Positions 7,999 through 16,800 of a DNA stretch of 64,000 nucleotides are shown one piece after another; the first letter of the stretch is position 1, and each line of letters starts with the position of its first letter. The stretch covers positions 124,001 to 188,000 of the forward strand of contig NZ_QAYG01000002.1 of the NCBI RefSeq assembly GCF_003053845.1. The letters are read 5' to 3'. The position numbers and the translations under genes were made by a program. The notes under the pieces were generated by a model, which saw only the letters and a program-made list of their open reading frames with translations, searched no databases and had not been told where the DNA came from. Origin of the DNA: Breoghania corrubedonensis (GTDB taxonomy: Bacteria > Pseudomonadota > Alphaproteobacteria > Rhizobiales > Stappiaceae).

Positions 7999-8441
7999 CC
8001 GCGCTTTCCCAGGACCGAAACACGCCCCGGCTGCAGGGTGACATGCGCCGCGGCGACGTCGCCGCCGCCACGCTCATCTATGCCGGCGCGATCGTCATGC
8101 GCGATGCCGCCGGCAACCTCAACGACGGCGCCACGGCGACAGACCTTGTCGGCGCCGGTCGGGCCGAGGAACAGGTCGACAACTCGTCCGGCTCCGCCGG
8201 CGATCTCACCTGCAACTACCGCTCCGGCGTCTTCCGCTATGCCAACTCGACGTCGACCGACGAGATCACCAAGGCCGACATCGGCGCGGTGTGCTTCGCC
8301 GTCGATGACCAGACGGTCGCCAAGACCGACGGAACGGGCACGCGCTCGCCGGCCGGCTTCATCGACGGGGTCGACGATCTCGGCGTCTGGGTGCGCTTCG
8401 ACGAGGCGCTGCTCAACGCCTGGATCGACGGCGTCGCGTAA
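7995..8441 (+). CDS. Putative capsid decoration or head-associated protein
   Basis: 148 residues beginning MTALSQDRNTPRLQGD, overlapping the protease stop as ATGA. The segment RRGDVAAATLIYAGAIVMRDAAGN and the beta-rich remainder with AAVxFAVDDQTVAKT-type strands resemble the small proteins encoded between scaffold and major head genes in alphaproteobacterial Mu-like phages. These are generally regarded as decoration or head-stabilising proteins. The assignment rests on position and general composition, not on a catalytic motif. Confidence 0.6.
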   Translation: MTALSQDRNTPRLQGDMRRGDVAAATLIYAGAIVMRDAAGNLNDGATATDLVGAGRAEEQVDNSSGSAGDLTCNYRSGVFRYANSTSTDEITKADIGAVCFAVDDQTVAKTDGTGTRSPAGFIDGVDDLGVWVRFDEALLNAWIDGVA

Positions 8442-8467
8442 CCGGCACCGCACAAGAGGACACCCCC

Positions 8468-9361
8468 ATGCTCATCAATGCCCAGAACCTGAATTCGCTG
8501 CGGGTCGGCTTCTCCACCGCGTTTCACCGCGGCCAAGGACAGGCGGCATCTCAGTATGCGTCGGTTGCGACGGTGGTGCCGTCGACGCTGAAGGAACAGA
8601 AATACGGCTGGCTCGGCAAGTTCCCCGGCGTGCGCGAGTGGATCGGCTCGCGCGTCGTCCACAACCTGGAACAGCACGACTACTCCATCAAGGAGAAGCC
8701 CTGGGAGCTGACCATCGGCGTCGACAAGGACGACATCGAGACCGACAACCTCGGCATCTACGGGCCGATGTTCGAGGAAATGGGCGCTTCGACCAAGGCC
8801 AAGCCCGACGAATTGGTCTTCGCGCTGCTGAAAGCCGGTTTCGCGACCGAGTGCTACGACGGCCAGAACTTCTTCGATACCGACCATCCGGTGATCGGCG
8901 AGGACGGCGAAATGACGACGGTCGCCAACACCGACGGCGGTGCCGGCACGCCCTGGTTCCTTCTGTGCACCAACAAGCCGCTGAAGCCGTTGATCCTGCA
9001 GAAGCGCAAGGACTTCAACTTCGTCGCCAAGGACCGCGAGACGGACGACAACGTCTTCGACCAGAAGGAATACGTCTACGGCGCGGACGCCCGCATGAAT
9101 GTGGGTTTCGGCTTCTGGCAGCAGGCGTGGGGCTCCAAGCAGACGCTCAACGCGGCGAACTATGCGACCGCGCGTGCAGCCCTGACTGGCATGAAGGGCG
9201 ACCACGGCCGGCCTCTCGGCCTGATGCCGAACCTCCTCGTCGTGCCGCCGACGCTCGAAGGCGCCGGCCGGGCACTGCTGACGTCGCAGCTCGTCAACGG
9301 CGGCGAGACCAACCAGTGGGCGGGTTCGGCCGAGCTGCTCGTCAGTCCCTGGCTCGCCTGA
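8468..9361 (+). CDS. Major head subunit, Mu gp34-like
   Basis: 297 residues starting MLINAQNLNSLRVGFSTAFHRG, with family landmarks YGWLGKFPGVREWIGSR near residue 48, a KPWELTIGVDKDDIETDNLGIY segment and FFDTDHPVIGEDGE near 138. This is the Mu-like major head protein family (HK97-type fold in Mu gpT). It assembles the icosahedral shell around the scaffold and is preceded by GAGGA at 8456-8460. The start ATG at 8468 follows the decoration-like gene by 26 bases. A strong hairpin lies just after the stop. Confidence 0.93.
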   Translation: MLINAQNLNSLRVGFSTAFHRGQGQAASQYASVATVVPSTLKEQKYGWLGKFPGVREWIGSRVVHNLEQHDYSIKEKPWELTIGVDKDDIETDNLGIYGPMFEEMGASTKAKPDELVFALLKAGFATECYDGQNFFDTDHPVIGEDGEMTTVANTDGGAGTPWFLLCTNKPLKPLILQKRKDFNFVAKDRETDDNVFDQKEYVYGADARMNVGFGFWQQAWGSKQTLNAANYATARAALTGMKGDHGRPLGLMPNLLVVPPTLEGAGRALLTSQLVNGGETNQWAGSAELLVSPWLA

Positions 9362-9377
9362 CGAATGCGCGGATCCT

Positions 9378-9401
9378 CGCGGGGGCTTTTCTGTCCCCGC
9401 G
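9378..9401 (+). terminator. Hairpin after the major head gene
   Basis: CGCGGGG at 9378-9384 pairs with CCCCGCG at 9395-9401 around a 10-base loop containing TTTT. No T tract follows, so it may be a weak attenuator or an mRNA-stabilising structure that separates the highly expressed capsid message from downstream genes. Confidence 0.4.
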
Positions 9402-9456
9402 TCCTCCGCGGTGAGCGCCGTGCGGCGGCGTTCCCCCCAGAGGACGGAGACACTCC

Positions 9457-9987
9457 ATGACGACTTCGGACGATCTCACCCGCATCGACGGGATCGGGCT
9501 CGCGACGGCTAAAAAGCTCGCGGCGGCTGGCGTTATCAGCTTCGCGCAGGTCGCGGCCTTCGCAGAAGCGGTGCCCGAGGCCGTGGCGGCGCTCACGTCG
9601 GACGACCATGCCAGGGCCTGGGCCGCGCAGGCCGCCACCTTCGTCTCCGCCGATGACGGCAAGGGCGGCGAGGAAAAGGCCACGGAGAACCAACCCGGCT
9701 CGGCCGGAGTGGATGAAACCAAGGATGCCCCCGAAGAGCGCGACGCCGACGGGGGAGCCGGCAATGCGGCCGGCTCCTTCACCGAAGCTCCGAAGGCGGA
9801 CAAGGCATCCAAAGCTTCAGCCGACGAGACGCCAGCCCTGCGTATCAAGGCCAAGCGCCGGAAGGGCTTCTGGCGCGCCGGCGTATTTCACCCTGGCGAG
9901 GCGGTCGAACATCCGGCCGGCACGTTCACGGCCGATGAGGTCGCACGCCTGAAGGCCGAGCCGAACCTCGACGTCGAGGAGATCTGA
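9457..9987 (+). CDS. Mu gp35 / HI1506-like protein with helix-hairpin-helix N-terminus
   Basis: 176 residues. The N-terminus LTRIDGIGLATAKKLAAAGV is a helix-hairpin-helix-like motif of the kind that binds DNA non-specifically. The middle (about 65-130) is acidic and low-complexity. The C-terminus KAKRRKGFWRAGVFHPGEAVEHPAGTF followed by LKAEPNLDVEEI resembles the short HI1506-related domain of Mu gp35. It sits between major head and DUF1320 genes as expected for the Mu order. Start ATG 9457 follows GGACGGAGAC. The precise role in head completion is unknown. Confidence 0.75.
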   Translation: MTTSDDLTRIDGIGLATAKKLAAAGVISFAQVAAFAEAVPEAVAALTSDDHARAWAAQAATFVSADDGKGGEEKATENQPGSAGVDETKDAPEERDADGGAGNAAGSFTEAPKADKASKASADETPALRIKAKRRKGFWRAGVFHPGEAVEHPAGTFTADEVARLKAEPNLDVEEI

Positions 9988-9994
9988 TCTCCCC

Positions 9995-10429
9995 ATGACC
10001 TACGCCACCCAACAGGACCTGATCGACCGCTTCGGCGCCGACGAGCTGATCCAGCTCACGGATCGTTTGAGCGTGCCGCCGGCGGCGATCGACGCGGACG
10101 TGGTGGCGCGGGCGCTGAGCGACGCGGATGCGCTCATCGACAGCTACCTGCGCAAGCGCTACGCGCTGCCGCTCGATCCCGCGCCGCCGGTCCTGGTCAA
10201 GATCGCTTCCGACCTTGCCCGCTACAACCTCTATGACGACGGCGCCGACAAGGACGGGCCTGTCGTCCGGGCTCAAGGCTCCGCGCTCGCCTGGCTGCGC
10301 GACGTTTCCAAGGGGCTCATCGAGCTGGACGACGGGACCGGCGATGCGCCGGCGGCGTCCGGGGGCGGTCAGGTCCGGGCCTCGTATCCCGATCGCGTGT
10401 TCACGCGCGACAGCCTTCGGGGGTACTGA
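9995..10429 (+). CDS. DUF1320 protein, Mu gp36-like
   Basis: 144 residues: MTYATQQDLIDRFGADELIQLTDR at the N-terminus, then DADALIDSYLRKRYALPLDPAPPVL and an RYNLYDD segment, the classical DUF1320 layout. Members occupy the head-to-tail connector region of Mu-like phages and are thought to be adaptor or head-completion proteins. The stop overlaps the next start as TGATG, coupling it to the gp31-type gene. Confidence 0.9.
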   Translation: MTYATQQDLIDRFGADELIQLTDRLSVPPAAIDADVVARALSDADALIDSYLRKRYALPLDPAPPVLVKIASDLARYNLYDDGADKDGPVVRAQGSALAWLRDVSKGLIELDDGTGDAPAASGGGQVRASYPDRVFTRDSLRGY

Positions 10430-11022
10430 TGACTGGCGCCCGGATAACCATTGAGATCGACGACAAGCTGATCCTCGCCAAGCTCGACCGCGTGGCGGCG
10501 CAAGGGCGCGACACGGGCCCGGCGATGGATGCGATCGGCGCCTACATGCTGACCTCCACCCAGCAGCGGTTCGAGCGCGAGACGTCACCGGACGGCACAC
10601 CCTGGCAGCCGCTTGCCCGGCGCACCGTGCGCGAGCGGGCAAAGCGCGGGTTCGTGCCCGTGCGGATCCTGCGCCGGCGCGGCTTCCTCTATCAGAGCCT
10701 GACCTTCGAGGCGTCGCCTTCGGAGGCGGCCGTGGGCACGAACAACCCCTATGCCGGCATCCACCAGTTCGGCGGCACCATCAAGCGCGAGGCGCGGCGG
10801 CAGACGATCTACCGGACCTACAACGCCCGCACCGATGAGCTGTCTCGGCAGTTCACGGCGCGCAAGCGCGCGAACTTCGCCCAGGACGTGGACGTCGCCG
10901 CACACGAGATCACGATCCCGGCGCGGCCCTATCTCGGCATCGACGAGGCCGACCGGGCCGAGATCGTCGCCATCATCGAGGACCATCTGGATGGCGGGCC
11001 GCTCGCGGGAGGCGCCGCATGA
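10429..11022 (+). CDS. Virion morphogenesis protein, Mu gp31 (G)-like
   Basis: 197 residues of the phage virion morphogenesis family. Family landmarks include STQQRFERETSPDGTPWQPLARRT near residue 43, FLYQSLTFEASPSEAAVGTNNPYAGIHQFGG near 85-115 and the C-terminal ARPYLGIDEADRAEIVAIIEDHL. Such proteins act in head completion or head-tail joining. It starts on the last base of the preceding stop and its own stop overlaps the next ATG. Confidence 0.9.
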   Translation: MTGARITIEIDDKLILAKLDRVAAQGRDTGPAMDAIGAYMLTSTQQRFERETSPDGTPWQPLARRTVRERAKRGFVPVRILRRRGFLYQSLTFEASPSEAAVGTNNPYAGIHQFGGTIKREARRQTIYRTYNARTDELSRQFTARKRANFAQDVDVAAHEITIPARPYLGIDEADRAEIVAIIEDHLDGGPLAGGAA

Positions 11023-11444
11023 TCGTTGCGGAGACCATCGAGCGGCTGCGGACCATGGATCCCGCCCCCTTCCGGATCATCGAAGGTGTGGCGGAGCTTG
11101 CCGCGCTCAACGACGCGCCGCGCGCGACGCCGGCGGCTTACGTCTTCATCGACGACGAGGCGGCGGCCGCGAACCGTCGCATGCCGGGCGTGCTGCAGCG
11201 CGTTGAGGCGGATCTCGTCGTGGTGATCGTCGCCCGCAACGTTTCCGATGCGACCGGTGGCGCGGCGGCGGCCGACATCGAGGCGCTGAAAGCCCTGGTA
11301 CGGGGGCGGCTCATCGGTTGGCAGCCGGCCTCGGCCGATGACGTCATCACCTATGTCGGCGGCAAGGTGGTCAAGGCGCGCGGTCGCGCCGTCTGGTTCG
11401 AGATGACGTTTGCTGCCGCCTACTACATCGAGGAGAGCGCGTGA
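11019..11444 (+). CDS. Putative tail terminator, gp37/DUF1834-like
   Basis: 141 residues: an N-terminal helix (MIVAETIERLRTM), an acidic central region and a C-terminal beta-strand with WFEMTFAAAYYIEES. Size, position (after the morphogenesis gene and before the tail-tube module) and strand pattern fit the tail-terminator group of proteins that cap the tail and join it to the head. Family match is by general resemblance, not by unique residues. Confidence 0.65.
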   Translation: MIVAETIERLRTMDPAPFRIIEGVAELAALNDAPRATPAAYVFIDDEAAAANRRMPGVLQRVEADLVVVIVARNVSDATGGAAAADIEALKALVRGRLIGWQPASADDVITYVGGKVVKARGRAVWFEMTFAAAYYIEESA

Positions 11445-11632
11445 TGCCGGTGAGAAGCGGCGGCCGCTACTACGCGGACAAGGGCACGGGCAAACGCACC
11501 CGGGCCCCGAAAGCGGAGCAGATCGAACAGCCGGCCGAGAAGGCCGACGACACGGAAGCAAAGGCTGGCGCCGACGCGCCCAAAGCCGAAACCAGGCGCG
11601 GCCGCAAGCCGGCGCCCAACATGGAGGGTTAG
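11444..11632 (+). CDS. Small charged phage protein of unknown function
   Basis: 62 residues, starting at an ATG that overlaps the previous stop (TGATG); a GTG three bases earlier is also possible. It begins PVRSGGRYY, then is almost entirely Lys, Glu, Ala, Arg and Pro, so it is probably disordered. It sits where Mu has its small DUF2635-type gene (gp38), ahead of the tail proteins, but I do not see enough similarity to call it that. Confidence 0.55.
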   Translation: MPVRSGGRYYADKGTGKRTRAPKAEQIEQPAEKADDTEAKAGADAPKAETRRGRKPAPNMEG

Positions 11633-11635
11633 ACC

Positions 11636-12556
11636 ATGGCAAGGCGTTTCTGGCGCAAGCTCGCGATGCTGGCGAAGCTTGAGACCACCTATGGCACCGA
11701 CGCGACGCCGACGGCCGCCATGCAGATCTCGAACGTGCAGTTCGACCCGATGCAGGGCGAGGAAGTGAGCCGCGACCTGCTGCTGCCCTATCTCGGGCAT
11801 CAGGGTGTCGTGCTCGCGGGCATCTACGCCCAGCTGCAGTTCGACGTGGAGATCGCGGGTTCGGGTGCTGCCGGTACCGCACCTGGCTTTGGACCGCTGT
11901 TGCGCTCCTGCGGGTTGGCCGAGACCATCACGACGGACACGTCGGTCGCCTATGATCCGGTGTCATCCGGACAGGAAAGCAGCTCGCTCTATTTCAACAT
12001 GGACGGGGTTCGCCACGTGATCCTCGGCGCGCGCGGCAATGTGCAGCTCAACTTCGCCCCGAAGCAGATCCCGCACTTCCGCTTCAACATGATGGGGCTC
12101 CTCGGCACCATCACCGACGCGGCACTGCCGGCGGCGGACCTTTCCGCCTTCGTGACGCCGCTGGTGGTCAACAAGGTCAATACGACGCTGAGCCTTCACG
12201 GCACGGCCCAGGTGGGCGAAAGCCTCGCCATCGATCTCGGCAACCAGGTCGAGGCGCGGTTCCTAATCGGGGACGAAAGCATCGAGATCCCGGACCGGAA
12301 GGCGACCGGTACCGCCGTCGTCGAGGCGAAGACGCTTGCGACAAACGACTGGTTTGCTATCGCCACCGCCCGGACGCGTGGGGCGCTGGCGCTCGCGCAC
12401 GGCACCGTTGGCGGGAACATCGTTCAGGTCGCAGCGCCGGCGGTGGAGATCGGCCGGCCTTCGACCGGCCAGACGCAGGGCATCACCAACTATTCGCTGC
12501 CGCTGATGCTCTGCCCCGACACCGGCGACGACGAACTGGCGCTGACGTTCCTGTGA
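11636..12556 (+). CDS. Tail tube (major tail) protein
   Basis: 306 residues starting MARRFWRKLAMLAKLETTYGTDATPTAA, the opening typical of phage tail tube proteins in alphaproteobacterial siphophages. A long beta-rich body follows, with FRFNMMGLLG near residue 144 and a duplicated-domain look (NVQFDPMQG... and later VEIGRPSTGQTQGITNYSLPLMLCP). The protein would polymerise into the non-contractile tail tube around the tape measure. No sheath gene precedes it, which separates this phage from Mu itself. Confidence 0.82.
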   Translation: MARRFWRKLAMLAKLETTYGTDATPTAAMQISNVQFDPMQGEEVSRDLLLPYLGHQGVVLAGIYAQLQFDVEIAGSGAAGTAPGFGPLLRSCGLAETITTDTSVAYDPVSSGQESSSLYFNMDGVRHVILGARGNVQLNFAPKQIPHFRFNMMGLLGTITDAALPAADLSAFVTPLVVNKVNTTLSLHGTAQVGESLAIDLGNQVEARFLIGDESIEIPDRKATGTAVVEAKTLATNDWFAIATARTRGALALAHGTVGGNIVQVAAPAVEIGRPSTGQTQGITNYSLPLMLCPDTGDDELALTFL

Positions 12557-12588
12557 CGTCGGCCGCATCACCTCTCAAGGAGCTTTCA

Positions 12589-12891
12589 ATGAGCAAAGAC
12601 GAAGAGGCCATCGAGGTCGAACTGCAGGCAAAGCGGCTCACGGCCAAGCGGATCACGCCCGACATGCTCGATGCCGAAATCGCGGGCGAGGACTATCACG
12701 TTTTTCCGGGTTCGTGCCTCACCGTGTGCGCACTGACGCTGCGCAACGGCTTCACCGTGACCGGGGAGAGCGCCTGCGCCTCGGCTGCGAATTTCGACGC
12801 GGAAATCGGCCGGACGATCGCCCGCACCAATGCGCGCGAAAAGCTCTGGCCGCTTCTCGGCTTCCGCCTGCGGGATCAGCTTTCGGCGTAG
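12589..12891 (+). CDS. Gp49-family phage protein
   Basis: 100 residues. ATG at 12589 is chosen because AAGGAG lies at 12577-12582; an in-frame GTG at 12553 has no such site. The segment KRITPDMLDAEIAGEDYHVFPG followed by LTVCALTLRNGFTVTGESACA, ANFDAEIG and NAREKLWPLLGFRL is the conserved core of the Gp49 (phage_gp49_66) family. The function of the family is not established. It is found near tail genes in many temperate phages, consistent with this position after the tube gene. Confidence 0.85.
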   Translation: MSKDEEAIEVELQAKRLTAKRITPDMLDAEIAGEDYHVFPGSCLTVCALTLRNGFTVTGESACASAANFDAEIGRTIARTNAREKLWPLLGFRLRDQLSA

Positions 12892-12937
12892 CGCTTCCAT
12901 CTCTTCAAACACCGTTTAAAAGCCGGCGGAGACACCG

Positions 12938-13066
12938 ATGATTTTCAAATGCAGCTGGAGCAGACGGCGGTACCGAAACGGATACTACACCGCCGTCTAT
13001 ACGGGCTGGTTCCTGTTTGGCGTTCTCCCCCTCTTCATCAGCCGCATTGAGCGGTCCGACATCTAG
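12938..13066 (+). CDS. Small single-pass membrane protein, unknown
   Basis: 42 residues: a basic N-terminus (MIFKCSWSRRRYRNGYY), one hydrophobic segment TAVYTGWFLFGVLPLFI at about 18-34, then SRIERSDI. A GGCGGAGA ribosome-binding-like sequence precedes the ATG at 12938. The topology suggests an inner-membrane protein with a cytoplasmic N-terminus. It could be a holin-like or superinfection-exclusion-type peptide or an unrelated membrane peptide. It is short enough to be missed by automatic calling. Confidence 0.5.
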   Translation: MIFKCSWSRRRYRNGYYTAVYTGWFLFGVLPLFISRIERSDI

Positions 13067-13081
13067 CGCCACGAGGTTCCC

Positions 13082-13456
13082 ATGTTCATTGCTACCGACA
13101 CCCTGCTGTTCAAGGAAGAAGTCCGGGTTTCCGTACCCTCGGCCGAGGAGGCCGGCAAGCGGGAGGTCCAGACCTTCGTCATGGATTTCGAGGCGCTGCC
13201 GTCCGAGGAGACGGAAGCGATCGCCGAGCAGATCCGCACCGCCAAGAGCACGGCGGAACTGATCAGGCTGGAGATCGACCAGCTCGTGCGCGTCTCGCGC
13301 GGCTGGCAGGACGTCGTCGGCGTCGCGACCAACAAGCCGCTGCCCTTCTCCGAGGATGCGCTGCGCAAGCTCTGTCGCTTTGCACCCTTCCGCCGGGCGG
13401 TGGGCGAGGCCTATGCGCGCGGCCTCAACGGCGACGGAGGGCCTGCGGGAAACTGA
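13082..13456 (+). CDS. Tail assembly chaperone (lambda gpG-like)
   Basis: 124 residues, mostly helical, beginning MFIATDTLLFKEEVRVSVPS. Its position between the tube gene and the tape measure, its size and a slippery heptamer directly before its stop codon mark it as the short form of the tail assembly chaperone. Such chaperones coat the tape measure before the tube forms. The stop codon TGA at 13454-13456 immediately follows GGGAAAC, as in lambda G, so a fraction of ribosomes should extend it into the -1 frame. Confidence 0.82.
   Translation: MFIATDTLLFKEEVRVSVPSAEEAGKREVQTFVMDFEALPSEETEAIAEQIRTAKSTAELIRLEIDQLVRVSRGWQDVVGVATNKPLPFSEDALRKLCRFAPFRRAVGEAYARGLNGDGGPAGN
13447..13453 (+). promoter_or_regulatory. 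Programmed -1 frameshift slippery heptamer GGGAAAC
   Basis: In the chaperone frame it reads as G GGA AAC followed by TGA, fitting the X XXY YYZ rule. A one-base backward slip places ribosomes in the frame that continues to 13821. Lambda uses GGGAAAG in the equivalent G/GT position. Confidence 0.75.
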
Positions 13457-13821
13457 GAGCGGCCGGCCGCGCCTGGGCGCTGGCGCAGACCGGCCGGGCG
13501 GACCGCGAACGGCCGCTCGGCATCGATGCCGAGATGCAAGGCGAGTTCGCCGCTCTCGGCGTGATGGTCGCGGCGACAGAGGACACATCGAGGCCGATCG
13601 AGGTCTGGTCGCCGCACTGGGAGGGTTTCACGCTCTTCCTCGATCTTTCCACCCAATGGCGGGCGACGGCGTCGCCGGCGGGGCTGATCTGGCTGGGGCT
13701 CGATTACGGGGCGGCGGAAGTGGTGATGAGGGCGCGCGGCGGCCGGCTCGATGCGGATCTGCTGAGCCTGCTCCGGGACCTCGAACAGGCGGCGCTGCCG
13801 GTGCTTAATCAGGGTGACTAG
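13453..13821 (+). CDS. Chaperone extension (gpT-like, DUF1799-type), read by -1 frameshift
   Basis: The -1 frame is open from the slippery site to 13821 and adds 122 residues (LRAAGRAWALAQTG... ending LEQAALPVLNQGD), so the fusion would be about 246 residues. The segment VWSPHWEGFTLFLDLSTQWRATASPAGLIWLGLDY resembles DUF1799-type proteins encoded after tail chaperones. The first internal ATG, at 13534, has no ribosome-binding sequence, which supports production as a frameshift extension rather than as a separate protein. In lambda the T part recruits tail tube subunits to the tape measure. Confidence 0.78.
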   Translation: MRAAGRAWALAQTGRADRERPLGIDAEMQGEFAALGVMVAATEDTSRPIEVWSPHWEGFTLFLDLSTQWRATASPAGLIWLGLDYGAAEVVMRARGGRLDADLLSLLRDLEQAALPVLNQGD

Positions 13822-16800
13822 ATGACGTTTCAGGTCTCGGCCAGGCTCTCGCTCGATCGCGGCACATTCTCGGCCGACGCGCAGGCGGCCGGCCGGGACG
13901 TGCGCGGCATCGGCCAGGCGGCGGAGGGAGCTGCCCGGGATGCCGCCGAGGCGGCCGCCAATCTCGACCGGATGGTGTCCGCCGCACGCGGCACGACGGC
14001 GGCGGCGCAGGCGCAAGGCGCACTCGCGGCAGCCACCGCCCAGAGCTATCGCGAAACCATCCAGCTCATCCGCGCCGAGCAGGAGGCCGAGAGCGCACGG
14101 CTCAGAGCCCAGATCAGCGCGACCGGCCGCGCCCAAAGCCTGCAGCGGCTGGCCCAGCTCGGCCGCGACGCCCAGGCGGCGACAAAGGCGCTGACGGTCG
14201 CGGAGACCGAACAGGCGGCGGCGAGCGACCGACTTGCCGCCTCGGCGCGCAACCTCGGCCAGATCCAGCAGCAGCACGCGAGCGCCCAGGCTGCCCAGCG
14301 CCAGACCTATCAGGACGCCTTCAACCAACGGCTCGGGGTGAGCACACCGACGGTTTCCGCCGAGGGCGACGACCGGGGCGCCGACATCGCCGCCTATGGC
14401 CGATCGCTCGATGATCTGCGGGCGAAATACAATCCGCTCTTCGCGGCGCAGCGGCAGTATCGCAACGAGCTGGCCGCAATCCGGTCGGCGGAACGGCTCG
14501 GTGCGATTTCTGCGCAGGAGAGCGCGGCAGCGATCGAGCGGACGAAGGGTGCTTTCGCGCGTCAGGTCATCGGCATGCGGGCCGCGACGAGCGCGATGAA
14601 GCTCACCGGCTTCCAGGCGACGCAGCTCTCCTATCAGATCAACGATATCTTCGTCTCCCTCCTCTCGGGGCAGAACCCGGCTCTCGTGTTCGCCCAGCAG
14701 GGGACGCAGGTCACTCAGATTTTCGGCGGCGTGCGCGGCACGCTTGCCGCCTTGGGTGCGGTCCTCACGCCGACGACGCTCGCATTCGGCGGGCTGACCG
14801 CTGTCGTCGCGGCCGGTGCGGTCGCCTATCAGGGATATCTCACCAGCACGAAGGAAGTGGAGACTGCACTCGGTGGTCTCGGTCGGAGCGCCGGGGCAAC
14901 AGCCGACGATCTGGAGGCGCTGGCGCAATCGACGTCCGGCCCGGCCGGATTGTCCGTCAAGGAGACGCGCTCGATCGAGGCGGCGTTGCTCAGGACCGGG
15001 CGGATCGGCGCGGAACAGTTCGGCTCGCTGATCGGGCTCACGAAGGATTTCGCCGCGACGATTGGCGGGGATCTGGACAGCGCGGCGGACCTGCTCGCTC
15101 AGCTCGTCTCGAAGCCCGCCGAAGGCGCGCGCAAGCTTGCCGAGGAGTACCGGCTCCTGGATGGAGCGACCGCCCGGCGCATCGAGAAACTCGTCGCGCA
15201 GAACCGGACGCAGGAAGCCCAAGGCGCGCTGATCGACGCCTTGCCGGACAAGCTCGCCAAGGCGGACAATGCGACGACAGCGCTCGGCCGGGCGTGGGAC
15301 TGGGTCGGCAACAAGGCCTCGAATGCCGCCGATGCCATCGGCGGCGCGATCGACCGGGCGATTGACGGGCCGAGCTTGAGCGAGCGGATCGAGGAGATCG
15401 ATCGGAGCCTGAGCTTGTTGCAAAGACCCGGTCGCGGTGGGAGATCCGGCGCCGCGAGCCGGCAAGTCATCATCGATGAGTTGCAGCGCGAGCGCGACGT
15501 GCTCGAAGGCCTGCTCTCTATCGACCGAGAACGGGCCGCGCTGATTGCCAAGGAACAGGCGGACCGGCAAAAGGCAGCGGTTGCCCGTTCCGTCGCGGAC
15601 AACTCGCCTGCCACGGAACAGACGCGGCGTCTGGAAGAGTTGCGCAACCAGGTGCTGTCCCTGGAAAACGGCTTTGCTGGCACCACGACAGCGGACGAAC
15701 AGGACCGGTTGGCGGCCGCGCTCGATGCCAAGCGGCGGGCGCTTGAAACCTACATTCCCGAGGCCGAAAAGCAGCTCCAGCTTGATGCGCTCGACCGGCA
15801 GATCGCCGAGGCGCGCGACCCGATCCGCAAGGCCGAACTGGCCGCACGGCGCGAGGCCTTGTCGCTCGCCGGTGAGGAAATCACCACGGCACGGGCACAA
15901 GCCCAGATTGAGCGGGCCCGGACGAAGGCAATCGAAGACAGCCTGTCGGCCAACCGGCAGAGGGTCGCGGAGCTACGCGAACAGGCTGGCGCCCGGGCGG
16001 CCGCCAATGATGCGATCGCCGGCGGGATGTCGTCGGACCTCGCGACCTCGACCATGCGGACGGAACTGGAGCTGGCGCCGCTGCTGCGGGCGGCTCTGGC
16101 CGCGCAAGGGGACGAACGCGCGCGGATCCTTGCGCTGGTCGAGACTTTGCGCGAGGCCAATGCGGCGCTAAACGCCGAGGAGCGGCGCGGATCGGCGATC
16201 GAGGCGAACCGCGAGGCCGAGACGAAGCTCGACCGGCTGCGCACGGAAATCAGCCTCGTCGGGCAGTCGGAGACGATCCGCACGCGCATCCTCGCGCTTT
16301 ATGATACGGAGGCCGAGATCCGCCGACGCGGCATCGCCGGAACGCCGGAGGCCGAGCGCATGCGGGCGCTCGCCGCCGCCACGGCCGATGCGACCTCGGA
16401 GCTGGAGCGCCAGAAAGCCGCGTGGACCGACATCGAGCGCACCGGCGAAAGTGCCATCGACCGGCTGGTCGGCGTGCTTGGCGGCGACGACATCGGCGAG
16501 GCGGTCACGGGGCTTCTCGACGACATCAAGAAGCAGTTCCTGACCTTCGCAGTCGCCAATCCGCTGAAGAACGCACTGCTCGGCCAGAACCTGCCGACGC
16601 TGAGCGATGCGGGCGGGATCCTCGGCCGGCTGTTCGGCGGCGGCGGCGCAGCGGCCGGTGTGACCGGATCGAGCGTCGGGGCGATGACGGTTTCGGCGGG
16701 GACGGTGATCGTCAACGGGACGGCGCTTTCCGGCTTGTCCGGACTTTCCGGCATTCTGGGTGGTGCGGCCTCACCTGGAGCGGCGGCGAACGACGCCGTC

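Noticed and set aside
13411-15900. 829-codon minus-strand frame opposite the tape measure gene.
   Set aside because: A shadow caused by strong codon bias; the plus-strand tape measure has domains and context.
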